The notes beneath the pieces are model-generated. The model was not told where the DNA came from, searched no databases, and saw only the letters and a list, made by a program, of their open reading frames with translations. A program made the position numbers and the translations under genes. Shown here piece after piece: positions 1 to 11,130 of a stretch of DNA of 64,000 bases; position 1 is the stretch's first letter; the number at the start of each line of letters is the position of its first letter. The DNA is from Taeniopygia guttata (taxonomy: Eukaryota > Chordata > Aves > Passeriformes > Estrildidae), in contig NC_133030.1 in the NCBI RefSeq assembly GCF_048771995.1, positions 41,726,001 through 41,790,000 on the forward strand. Reading direction: 5' to 3'.

Positions 1-2594
1 CACTCAGACTTTTGCAGGAAACTTGCCATGGATTTTTTTTTTTCAGTGATATTTTCTCCTCTCCCAGTCATACAGACAAAATACCCCAGAGCCAGGCTGA
101 GATAGTGCCGCACAGCGTTAGAGGCAGAAAAAATTGGAGATAAAAATACAGCACCTTGTTATCTAAATGCTCCGTGGGGATCCCCCACCCTGTCTAACAG
201 AGCTCCCTCCCTCCCTCCCTCCCTCTGAGCTGCCACCCAGCTATGTCAGCTGGGATTTCTGATGCAAACCTCCACCACTCACTGTGATTTTCAACAGCAT
301 GAAGCTGAATAACTAAAACCTACTTTTAGTTTATTTTTATTCCTCTTGTAAATTAGAAAAAGAAAAAAATAATTCGGTGATGTTAGTGGACAATTTATTT
401 CAGGTAATTTCATAACATGATTTGGAAACTATCAGCCAGTAACAGACTAAGTCAACTTTCCCCACTAGTTCAACATGGGGCTTTTCAGACATGGACAGTG
501 ATGATTAGGGATATTGCTTACAGACACACTCTTAGAAGAAAAATGAAGCTGAAACAGGTATATTCACTGTCATAGACTCACTCCCTGTACTAAGATACCA
601 GATATTTAAAACCTCCAATGTCTTGGCTTGCTATGTGAATTCAATCTTTCTGAATTAAAAGCTCTGCTCTCCCTTCATACATCACCCTTAAGAGCAGTGC
701 TCACAGCAGCACTTTTTGCCTCTTCTAAGCACTAAGCCATCTGCAGCTGGTTGGCTCTACCAAGGTGGGCAGAAATCAGAGACTGAAGGTCTAAGGCCCA
801 GAGAGCAAACCTACATGATGTAATACTACACAGATCATCTTGATGAGCTCACTGATGACACTGTGATGGTAGTTGGTAGTTATTTTACCCTCTAATGCAC
901 CTTCTATTTATTTAAAATAGAAGGGTATTTGTAGGAATAAAGGATGTAGTTAAACCTACACGTAGTTAAAGCTTCAACAAGAACCAGCAAATGTTTCCTA
1001 AAATAAATTTTGAGAATGTTAGCATCAAAAAACCCAACCATTTCAAAAGCAGTAGACATTAATTACTACAAAATATGTAACATTTTGAATACCCAGTCAT
1101 TCAACCCCTTTAATTAGCACAAATGAAAATGTGAAGATTTACTTTGTCATTCCATTAATATGCAGTTTGGGTAAATTCTGTTGTTTTTTTCTGTGGAAAC
1201 ACCACCCTGACCTGCAAAAATATTTATGAAGGTTTATTCTGGTAAGCTAGTTTCTGTAAGTGCTGGAAGCACACAGTATTTTTTCTCTTATAGTTGGTAA
1301 CTCCAGAATGGACTGCCAGTTCCAAAGGAAGATGATCAAGAGCTAGTTAAGGTAACATGTCTCATTTACAGGTCACTGCAACTAAAATTCTTCATTAATT
1401 GTAATTTCTGTGTTGTTGCAAATGTTACAATGCTGCCTTGCTTATCACTATATTTGTGCTTTTCACAAAGACCCCTAAGAATCAAGAGAGTACAAGAAAA
1501 TTTCAACTTTTATTAAAAAGCACTGTTGATGCAAAAGGTTTGACAACACCAATTGGAGCCATTTTACTGCAGAAAAAACTAAAAGAAGTTTAATACATTA
1601 TTTAAAGCCTTCTACAATTTTGAACCTAATATATTTATTTTTTATGGACTTAATTCAAAAAATTTGGACTCCTGGGCTTTTGCAGTGAGCATTTTTATAT
1701 TTTGATAATTAAAATGTTATCACTCTGTGGGTAGAAGATGTGTTCAGCAGACTTTGAAGGATATTATTTACATATGATTTGGCTTTGATAATCTTATTTT
1801 TTTTTAGTAACATTTTACTCACAAATAGTTCAATTGGCTTCTATGAGTATTATTCAATATGATAATGTGAGGAGAGGTAGAAAATATGTCCCCTAAGTTA
1901 ATGCAAGACAAGCCATAGTTACTGAAGGTAGATTAATGATTTCCGGTTTGAAAAAAGCGTTTTGTTCTGTTTTATACATCCATCACTGAAGCCCACATGA
2001 AAACATTTTGCATTTTAGTATTTCTGTTGCCAAGATTCAAAGTTAAAGGGATTACTGAAATGTTTCTTTACTGTTAATTTTCCCAGGTTTAGATTTATGA
2101 TAGAGGATGTGACAACAGTAATCATGATCAAACCCTTAACACATGTTACCTTTTTATTTCTCCCTCTTTTTGCATTGTTTCTATCAGGGTTTTGGCATTG
2201 GTTTTCTGGTGTTCATAATCCTCTAGAGCAGCCTTAGTTTGAAGTTGTTTTTCTTGATGATTGTTATGGGGATCTTCAGGAAAAGGATGTGCATTTACAA
2301 CAAATCTAAGAACAAATTGCAATGTTTAGTTTCATTTTTTAGTCCAGGTTTTGTTAGAAGTCTGAAAATAAAGGGCAGTGCCATGGCATGAGCAGAGGGA
2401 CCAGGAGCACTGCAGTCTAGTCCTCCCATGACTTCAGCAGATGACAGTGGATTTTAGCACACCAAAGCCAAGTGGTGTAAGTGACACCTGCTGGCAGATA
2501 CCTGGGCAGCCAGGGCACTGCCCTCCTCCTTGCTGTGGGAGCAGGGGTGGCACGGGCTCACCGTGGGTCACACTGAGCCTCCACACAGCCCCAG
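1..2594. other. Intergenic, AT-rich, left edge
   Basis: Apart from the CTCC microsatellite I see no gene, RNA gene or recognised repeat. There is an exact TAATTAGC at 1111-1118. The next gene expected from human synteny, LIN52, is not recognisable here. Confidence 0.6.
203..233. repeat. (CTCC)n microsatellite
   Basis: Tetranucleotide CCCT/CTCC repeats run for about 30 bases on the + strand. A second, similar tract lies upstream of VSX2 near 14014. Confidence 0.9.
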
Positions 2595-2700
2595 CTTCAT
2601 CGAGTCATAGACTACCCTGAGCTGCAAGGAACTGACAAGGATCACACAGTCCAACTCCTGGCTTGGGAATGTCATCTTTTTAGATCCAACTAGGATTGCC
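2595..2700 (-). mobile_element. Short CR1 LINE 3' fragment
   Basis: GAGTCATAGACTACCCTGAG, GGAACTGACAAGGATCACAC and AGTCCAACTCCTGGC match the complement of a CR1 3' end, with decay. Only the last 100 or so bases are recognisable. Confidence 0.7.
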
Positions 2701-3944
2701 CAGATAGGGGAACCTTTTGACTCCATCCCTTCACCCTGATTCTCCATTATTGCATTCAGTGGTGGCTCCATGGATTTGTTTCAGATATTTCTTGGCTCGA
2801 ACTGCCCTGCAGGTTATTAATTCATTAGGGCACACTGGGAGGCACTAAAACCTGCTCTGGGTGCCTCCACTGTAGATGCTTGGGGTGATTTCTTTGGCTT
2901 AGTTCTCTTCTGGAGCGAGCACCCATTAGTAGCTGGAAGGTGTTGGAAGTGGGGGCTCGAACCACATCATCTTCCAATCCTGTTTCATCTGCAAGGACAT
3001 CAGGCTGAGCCTCCTGTAACCCCTGTGCAACACAGAGAGCAGCAACTGAGGCAACCCGAACCCTTGCATCCAGAGGGCAACCTGGATCCAAAAACCACAC
3101 TGAATGTGGACAGATCCATTAGTCCCCAAATCTGACATGAGCCAAGACTGCAAGGTTTGTCTGTGCTGGAGCATGTATTTTAGAAGGTCTAAATGGGAAA
3201 GACCATTCCTCCTGTAAACAGTTTTAATGCTGGAATATTAGACACGGCTGTAAATCAGGTTCTCTCATACTGTGGGAAATTCTAGCATTTTAAAATATTT
3301 CTCTCCATGGAGAATTAATGTAATTTTAAAATGCTGTTTTTGCAACTGATTCTTTTTTAAACTAGTCTTACAGGTCACCAAGAACAGCTGACAGCAAACA
3401 ATATATACTGCAGTATACAGACACTGGGATTGACAATGGAGATAGTGATTCCTAGTTTATATTTTAAAATCATTAAGATCATCTGAAATTTCATGGCACA
3501 TGAAATATTTCACACTTTTGGCAGCATGAAGATTCTCTGCTGTGTTATAACAAAAAGATTTTCCATTAATTTAGTATTTACTCAGTATATGTAGCAAATG
3601 TACTTAACAGTTTGAAAATTAAAATGAAAATAGATTTAAACGATTTTTCATGCTGTAATGTGATAGTAGTGGAATAATATAAAATGAAAATGCATAAATC
3701 AACATCAGAAAATACTGTTCCAAAATATATTGCTTTAGGGATTACTGTAAGCAACTAGATATTTTTCTGTCAAAAGCCCAAACACTTCTATCCTTTTTCC
3801 GTCCCAAAAACTTCCAAAGAAGTTTTTTTTTCAACAGGAAGCTGTTTTAAAAATGTCATGCCTACTCTACTAATTATCCTCAGTGTGAAAAATTCAGGCC
3901 TTTTATTAACATTTATATTTAATTAAATTAATTATGAATTAGTT
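2701..3944. other. Intergenic, unassigned
   Basis: A moderately GC block at 2820-3180 has open frames on the - strand (91 and 82 residues) without family resemblance. From 3180 to 3944 the DNA is AT-rich and featureless to the eye. Confidence 0.5.
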
Positions 3945-4680
3945 AGCTTGACCTTCTAGTGCTAAATCCTGTTATGCCTTTGTTAATAAATTAAAGAACC
4001 TTCCATCCTCTGAAAGTGTCTCTCCTAACTCATGGGTTGTTCATGAAGTTCTTATCTGAATAATTTCCAGTTCTTTGGTGTTTTTTAATGAAAATGTGGA
4101 CACCAGAAGTGGACACCATATGAGTCTGTTATGGTCTTGAGATACCAAGGTACCTCATTCTGCTAGGTAACATTTTCTTGCCAATAGATCCAGAAATGGC
4201 ATAGCTCTGATAGAGCAGATTACATCAAAAATCCATGCTTAGTTTTTGCTATCTGTCAGATCTCCTCCATCCTCCTCAGAGCCACTGCTTCCCATGACAG
4301 CAGCCTGTGACCTTCATTTTCTGTTCTGAGATATATAGTCCTGCATTTGGCTATATTAAAATCACATATTGTTCAAATGAGCAGAGCCTGCCAAGCGATC
4401 CAGATTGCTCAGTATAACTGACCTACTCCCAATCATTATTTATCACTCCACCAATTTTTATGTCAAGTTGAAATCATTACCTGCATTGATTTCGTATTTT
4501 CTTCTGAGTCACCACAAAGATATTGCATGGTATTGCCCAATAACTGATCTCTAGACAGCACATCTTCAAAATTTCTCTGGCAGTGGATGATTCCCCAGTG
4601 AATTTGTCAGAACCACTAATTAGTCAGTTTTTAATTCATTTAACACGTTTAATTCCGAATCCACCTCAAGCTAATTTTTT
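3945..4680 (-). mobile_element. Ancient CR1 LINE remnant
   Basis: The + strand contains, in order, blocks I recognise from old reptile-type CR1 in antisense: ATCCTGTTATGCCTTTGTTA, TGGACACCAGAAGTGGACAC, TTTGGCTATATTAAAATCAC, CCAAGCGATCCAGATTGCTC, CATTATTTATCACTCCACCA, GATGATTCCCCAGTG and GTCAGTTTTTAATTCATTTA. The high divergence indicates an insertion older than birds. It abuts the upstream CpG block. Confidence 0.8.
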
Positions 4681-4684
4681 ACCA

Positions 4685-5425
4685 AGAAAGTGACGGGGCG
4701 CCAAGTGAAGTGCTGGCCCGCCACCCAAACGCGCTGTGACAGCCGCTGCCTCCCGCGGCTCTATTTTCCCGTCTCCCGAAAAGTCACACTCGGATTGACG
4801 TTCCCCATTGAGCACCCATCCTCGGGGATTGCCGGGGCCGTGGATTCGGGCACTCCACCCCCGCCGTGCGAAGCGGCCCCGGCGCTGGGCTCGGCGGGGC
4901 TGCCCCGCGGGCAGGCGCTCACCGGGGGCCCCGGGGAACCGGGGGTCCCCGTGCCCGGGAGCCCTCCGGGCCGGCGCGGAGCTGCCGCCGGTAATTAGCG
5001 GCATTAGCGGAAGGAAAAGTTGCCTGCTCTGATCTCCCGTCCCGAGGCCACAAGGTCCCCGGGCGCCTCCATCCCTCCCCAGCCCTTCCCTTCCCTTTCC
5101 TCTCCTCACTGCTCTATTGCAGGCCAGGGCAGCCACCCCCTTCTCCCCTTCCCTCCCCGGCAGCCGGGGGAGGCTCCCGCTTGTATTTACCAGCAAATGA
5201 TTAATTGTTGCTCGGCGCTGGCTGCTAATGCTGCTAATCCGGGCGGCTGCGTGTTCGGCCGCTCGCCCGGTGCCAGGCCCGGCGCAGGGCGCAGCGCCGC
5301 GGGCGGGGCCGGGCTGCGCCCCCGCCTGTAATTACTCCCCAGACAAATCTCTGCAAACACAGGAGCGGGGAAATCTCTGCCCATATTGCAAGGGGCTCCG
5401 GCCCCCACCCGCGGAATAATTTTGA
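4685..5425. promoter_or_regulatory. Orphan CpG-rich block 9 kb upstream of VSX2
   Basis: A sharp GC/CpG-rich island sits between an old CR1 fragment and AT-rich DNA, with no recognisable protein. It contains TAATTAGC (4992-4999), GATTAATTG near 5198 and the doublet GCTGCTAAT x2 (5221-5238) running into TAATCC (5235-5240). These are homeodomain-type sites. Developmental transcription-factor genes often have such orphan islands acting as distal control elements or non-coding RNA promoters. Assignment to VSX2 is inference from nearness. Confidence 0.5.
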
Positions 5426-5700
5426 GACTCAAATCCCAGCAAAGACCTGCTACAAATTGCTGCAAATTAAGCTGATTTTGCCCCGAATGAGGGATTTTCT
5501 GCTGCAGATCAGCCCTTCCCGGAGCTGATGAGGTGGGGATTAGAGAAGGGACTGAAATCAAAGGGACAGGATGATGCGGGAGGGGGGAGCCCGAGAGGGG
5601 AGCCCAGCAGTGAAAGTCCCGGAGCATTAACACTTATTGATTTCTACTTTGCTGACATTTTATTCTATTACCAAGTTTACGATTAGCCTAAACTAGGATC
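5426..5700. promoter_or_regulatory. Candidate conserved non-coding element next to the upstream CpG block
   Basis: Mixed-composition sequence with a K50 homeodomain (OTX/CRX) type GGATTA at 5537-5542 and a MAF/NRL-like half site TGCTGAC near 5650. No coding potential is recognised. Calling it an enhancer is inference from motif content and position only. Confidence 0.3.
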
Positions 5701-6114
5701 CGTGACAGCCAAGGCAGGGTGCGGAGCCCCGAGGAGTGAGGGGCACTCACTTCTTGGGTTTGCACCCCACCAGCCCCGCAAGCATCTGCTCTAAGCAAAT
5801 GCCACCTTCCGGGGGCTGCCTGGCTCCTGGCACTGGAAGGGTTGTGATGCGAACTGAGTTTACAACCCGGGGCAGGCTGCACTCTCTTTTTGCTCACCAA
5901 AAGGATGCTGGTGATTTTGAGGAGAGGGAGCTTTCTCCAAATTCTATATTCTTATTAACCCCAAAATCTTTCCTATTGCGTGTGATGGAAAGAGTCTGAT
6001 CACCCCCTTCTCTACATCTGCCTGTCCGTCTCTCCATCCCTTCTTCTCTCCCTCTCCCTTCCCTCTGGATCCTCATTTCCATCTGTTTAAACAGCAACAG
6101 CAATGTCTGTTGCA

Positions 6115-6600
6115 GGTATTTCAAATTGCACCATTAAAGATTTTATGTTGGGGATGTTAAAATTAAAAAGATATATGTGCAAATAGTCACTATGAATTTA
6201 ATCAACTTGATTTAATACTAATAGGAAACAGCAAATGGAATTTATGACTCAAAAAGAAGTGAATTTTTAAAATAAATACAAGTACTTTTTGAAAAACAGA
6301 AAAAAAATCCCAATCTGAAGAGTTTATTAGAGTCTAATCCCCCAACAACAACTGAACCCGGGGCTGCCCACCCAATAATCCTGGCTGCCATTAAAATATT
6401 AAAGATAAATCTAATCGTCTCTTTATCCAAAATAAGCGACTTTTATGTGGAGAGAAAATGTCTAACCCTTTGGGAAGAGAATTACTCCTAATGCATCAAA
6501 TGGAATTCAGTCAGGATGGCAAAACTAGGTTTAAAAGCAAATGAGATGGTAATAGAGATAAAGACCAGTATAACAAATTAAAAATACTCATTTACACGAA
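6115..6600. promoter_or_regulatory. AT-rich homeobox-site cluster upstream of VSX2
   Basis: AT-rich sequence with many TAAT/ATTA cores, including K50-type TAATCC at 6335-6340 and 6376-6381 and further ATTAAA and TAATAC cores. It is not a recognised repeat. It resembles vertebrate conserved non-coding elements around eye homeobox genes, but conservation cannot be measured here. Confidence 0.3.
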
Positions 6601-9600
6601 TTAAAATCACTCCTGAAAGGGTTCTGAGTAAGGAGGCCACTGGATGGTCTTGGCCCTTCTTGGTATGCATGGGTTTATGCAGCCTCTCAGGACATGGGGG
6701 GAGGCAGGATGCTGTGCTGAGTGTCTGTGGGGAAGATCTGTTCCTGACCCCATCTCTTGAGGCAGTTTTTACCCATATCCTACAGTGGTCCCAAACCCAT
6801 GCGTAGTGGAATTTACACCACTCCACAGCCTCCAAACAACTGCTTCTGGCCCCAGCATTCCTTCCCCAGCTGATGTCACAGGCCCAGGATGTCTCTGTGG
6901 ATTCCCCCATGCTCCAGAGTTTGTGACATGTTGTGGCAGCTTCCAGTGGCACCAAGTTCATGCTGGGCAGGGCATGGTGCCCAGCCTGGGACCTGGCTGA
7001 TGTCTGTCCTTGAGAACATTGTTGAGGATGAGTGTCCCCAGGAAGCTCACCCAGCTGGGGCAAAATCACCTCTGGGACCTGGAAAATGAGCTTGCTACAT
7101 GCCAGGAGGAGCTGTACCTGCGTGGTGTTTGAGCACAGAACCCTTTGCAGAGGTTCTGGGAGCTGTTCTAGGTTCTAGGAGCTGTGAATTTCATTTCCTG
7201 GTATGTGAGAAGCTTAAAAGGAGTGGAGCAAGGCAGAGAGGAAACCTGTGGGCACTGCTGTCTTCCCAAGCCCTGTGCCTGGACAGATGCAGCATCCCAG
7301 CCATTGTGCCCCTTCCCTTCCCACAGCTTCACACCCTCCACTGGGAAACAGCTTCCAGGCACAACCTGTGCTCTGGACCTGCAGGAGGGACACACCGCCA
7401 TGGCAAGGGCATGGATATGGGCAAGGGCAGCATCACAGCTGCTGATGGGTGCGGGGGTGGGGGCTGCTGCAGCATCCTGCCTCCACACACATCCTCATGG
7501 GCACTGATGCGCCGAAGAAGGTCCTAGCTGGTTCCACCACCTTGTTAAATCACTTTGAGATTGTCTGTGTGCCCCACTTTTGGAAACTCAAACCAGTCTG
7601 TGGGTGCACTGGAGGAAGAATCCCACTGGACTGCTTCTTCCAAAATACAGCCCAAGGCGCACTCACAGGCAAGGTGCCATTTGCAATGGGTTATAGGCAA
7701 GCACATTTGCCAAAACCGGGAAGATGCCGAGTTGCCTCACAACCAGCTTCATGAAAGACATCTGGTAAATTGATAGAACACACCTTCACCTGCTCAGACT
7801 TCTCCTTCCATGCATGAAAAGCAAATGTGGTACCAAAGAGAGAAAGTGAAACAATGAAATTGGAAATGTCCTCACTATCAGTATGTGGCATGAGTAAGAG
7901 CAGTTTTCTACAGCATCAGAGCTTCAGGCTGCTTAGATTCCCTGGCATAATTTTAGGTTCACTTTGCAGTTTTAAGATTATTGATGGAATTTTATAGGCA
8001 AAATATTTTTTTCTTTTGTTAATGATTAAGATCGGGAAAGCAAGATTGCTTCCTTTGGGGAAAAAACTGCTTGTCTTCCCAAATGCAGAAACCAATCATG
8101 TGAGACATGTGAGACCTGTCCTTAAACCTACCCAACGAAGTTTCTCCAAGATATGTATCCTATCCTAATGCCTGCCCTAAAGAGGATCAGCATCCTGTCC
8201 TGACACCTTCCTAACTGTTAAGGAGTTTCTCCTGCTGCCTTGCTACAGACAAAGCCATCTGCCATAATGCTTCTGGTCTATCTGCAATATTCAGTAGATA
8301 TAGTGGACAATTTTGGAAGACCACCACTGCTATATTTTTTTAAATGTATTTGAAGGCTTGTTGGCATCTCACTTCAGTCATCTTCTCTGTAGACCAAAGA
8401 AATTTGTGCTTTCTAGATATCTCATTATGTTTCTGCTGTGCCTCACCAATCAGCCCAGATCCATCCAGAAGCTCAGGATGCAGAACAGGCAGAGCAGAGT
8501 GCAACCCAGGCCCTGGACTGGCTGGAAAGCTGCTTTAGATACTTTGTCTTTTATATTGTACCCAGGACAGGTACTTACCTATGGACAGAAGGTGAATCTA
8601 GTCATATTTTCCTATATATTTTTTTTCCTTAAAGATTCCATACCTTGTAATAAAACTAGATCTCCCTGGGATTTCCCCCCTAACACGAACACATACTTTT
8701 CTTTAAACAAGGCAGAGTATTTTATTATCTGATGATAGAAAGGACATCAAACTGATCCTCAAATTTCCTGTTTCTCACAAACTGAGAAAAGGGAACACGT
8801 AATATAGCTAAATGAAAATGCATCAGACAAACCCCTTTGATACAATGTATAATTTACCTAAAGTACTCATATACCAAAGCATTATTTAGAAGTGAGCAGG
8901 ACATCCTCAGCCAAAAACTATATTGTAATTAATTATTATAATTAAATGGTAATGAGGTGGCCAACATTCATGGTGAATCAAGCCAATCTTTATATACATT
9001 TATGGCAGCTTCATTTCGGATGTCCAGGTCAAACATCATTACTTTCCTATGCCACACTTTAGCTGATTTTTAAATTATGTCTGCTGAACAGACTTTGGTC
9101 CACATGGTAAAGCCCATGTCTTGCTGCTCTGTTATTTTCTAATAAATCAACAGTGGAACTCTTGAAACTGGTTGAACAAAAATAAGTTCAGTTGCTCCAT
9201 GAGAATTAAAAGCATGTCTACATATGAATCTAGCTTGCTATGAAATAATTTAGTGTAAGCTTCTTTAAAAGGAGATATAAACATTTATCCATTGAATAAT
9301 ATTCTCTTCTGTTTCAGGAATTGGAAAAAAGTGGCAATAAACCTCTGAAGTTGCCCTGTCCAGCACTGCCCAGAGAGAGGAAGTGAACCGGATATGATGG
9401 GACTATGACATGCAGCACCCACTCCAGACTGGCCCAAAGGGTTTCATTTTTCTCCTCTGATTTCGAGGCAATTGGAAGTTACTGATATATTCAGCTAAAA
9501 GAAAGCTTTGGTATCCAGCCCTTAACTGCTCAGCAGCCCCATGCAGAAAAGGTTTTGTTTAACCCCTTGCCCTAAGCAGAGCAGAGCCACCCAATACCTC

Positions 9601-10214
9601 AAGCAGAAAGGTGCCAGAGGAGAGGAATCCTGAGTCACTCTGACCTTGCCACAGGAAACTGCAGGACAGAGGAACTGCCTGTGGTGCAGCATGGCTGAGT
9701 CCTAGCAGCTGGATGTTCCATGCAGCATGAATGGAAGTGCTCAGCCAGAGAGAAAATACGAGAAATATGGATGCATCTGTGTCAGGAGAGAAAGAGAGGT
9801 ATAATGGAAAAAAAGGGAAATGTCAGAAGTGCTAAGCAAAGTGAAATCCTAGCTCTGTTAAATGTCAGTGACCAAGGTCCCGCTGTCTTCAGTAGGATGA
9901 AGATTTTACCCAGGGGTTAAGAGGTGAGCTCAAAACTACCAGGATGATTCAGAGCAGGTGGAAACAGAGGTCTGCTCAGGGCTGCAGTAACTCAGCCAGC
10001 AGCTGCCAACTGGGAGCATTTGGCCATGGGCATGACAGGTGCCATAATCTCCTGTCATCATGTACTTTGTATCTTTGATTATTTAGAGATCAATAGACTG
10101 ACATGTAAAGAAAAATATATATTCAATAGGACACTTGACATCAGAAGCTTCTTATATGGGAAGGCTTTTATATAGAGAGAACATCCCTATCAGACACTAT
10201 GAGCTCCATGGAGT
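6601..10214. other. Intergenic upstream of VSX2, unassigned
   Basis: Segment 6600-7500 is GC-richer with several overlapping short frames on both strands and no recognisable domain. The rest is AT-rich without recognised repeats. Confidence 0.5.
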
Positions 10215-10480
10215 TCACGATTTTAGGGCCTGAAAGGAACATTACAACCTTCTAGCCTGAACTTCGAGATAAAATGGGCTACAAAACCAAATAATTTCTG
10301 CTTCAGGCCAATATCTTCCGGATGAGTTATAGATCATCACTTACAAATTTCCAGCCTTGGTTTGAAGACTTTATATGATAGAGAGAATTTAAAACATCTG
10401 TAGGCAGATAGCTCTGGTCAGTCTTCATGTCTCAGCAGTTTTTATTAATACAGCAAGTGTCTCTTCTTGTAATATTAGCA
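10215..10480 (-). mobile_element. Ancient CR1 LINE 3' remnant
   Basis: ATTTTAGGGCCTGAAAGGAA, AACCTTCTAGCCTGAACTTC, TTCTGCTTCAGGCC, GGATGAGTTATAG and CAGCCTTGGTTTGAAGACTT follow the 3' end of the same old reptile CR1 group, antisense on the + strand. It is not contiguous with the fragment at 3945-4680. Confidence 0.7.
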
Positions 10481-10794
10481 TCATCATGTCTTATATCCAT
10501 CTACAGTGCAACATATGGTGGAAGGATAATGTAAAAATGTCCAGTGACTGTGACTTCAGTGGATCACCATTGCTCCCCAAGGTTTAAGAACGCAGCTAAA
10601 ATAAAAACATACTAAGAGAGACTTTTATTCAAAGTATTTTTACATATGTAAATTTTGAAAGGAGAAAAGCAGGAGCTGCATGCATTTACACTGCAGAGAA
10701 GACAAGATAACAGATGCAGTGCTGGAAGAACCCAAAAGTCATTGTAGAGGAGATTGGAAGAGCATAGGGAGATCAGGTCTGACCTATCTGTTTG

Positions 10795-11130
10795 AATCAT
10801 CAAAGAATCACAGAACGTTTTGCATTGAAAGCAACCTAAAGGATCATTTAGTTCTAACCCTTTGCCATGAGCAGGGATGTCACCCACTAGATCAGGTTGC
10901 TTCAAGCTCCATTCAGCCTGGCCTTAGACACTTCCAAGGATGGGGCATCCACAACTTTTATAAGCAATCTATTCAGTGCCTTGCTGCTCCCTCAGTAAAG
11001 AATTTCTTCCTAGCATCTAATCTAAATCTCTGCTCATTCCATTTAAAACCATTCCCCTTGCCCCCTCCCAGTCTACCCATGTAAAAAGTTGCCCTCCATC
11101 TTTTTTTAAGGCACTTTTATCCACTGAGGT
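10795..11130 (-). mobile_element. CR1 LINE 3' fragment (avian type)
   Basis: The + strand reads as the complement of a CR1 3' end: AATCACAGAACG, GCAACCTAAAGGATCATTTA, GCCATGAGCAGGGATGTCAC, ACTAGATCAGGTTGCT, GATGGGGCATCC and AAGAATTTCTTCCTA. These stretches occur in order in chicken-type CR1. The element's 3' end is at the low coordinate. It is 5'-truncated, as most CR1 copies are. Confidence 0.9.

Noticed and set aside
2825-3174. Overlapping - strand frames of 91 and 82 residues, considered as a fossil coding fragment
   Set aside because: No similarity to a family I can name; not enough to call a gene or an element.
9318-9387. Exon-like stretch after TTCTCTTCTGTTTCAG, considered as a last exon of LIN52
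   Set aside because: The translation does not match the LIN52 C-terminus (FLNILEKPKK), and no neighbouring exon was found.
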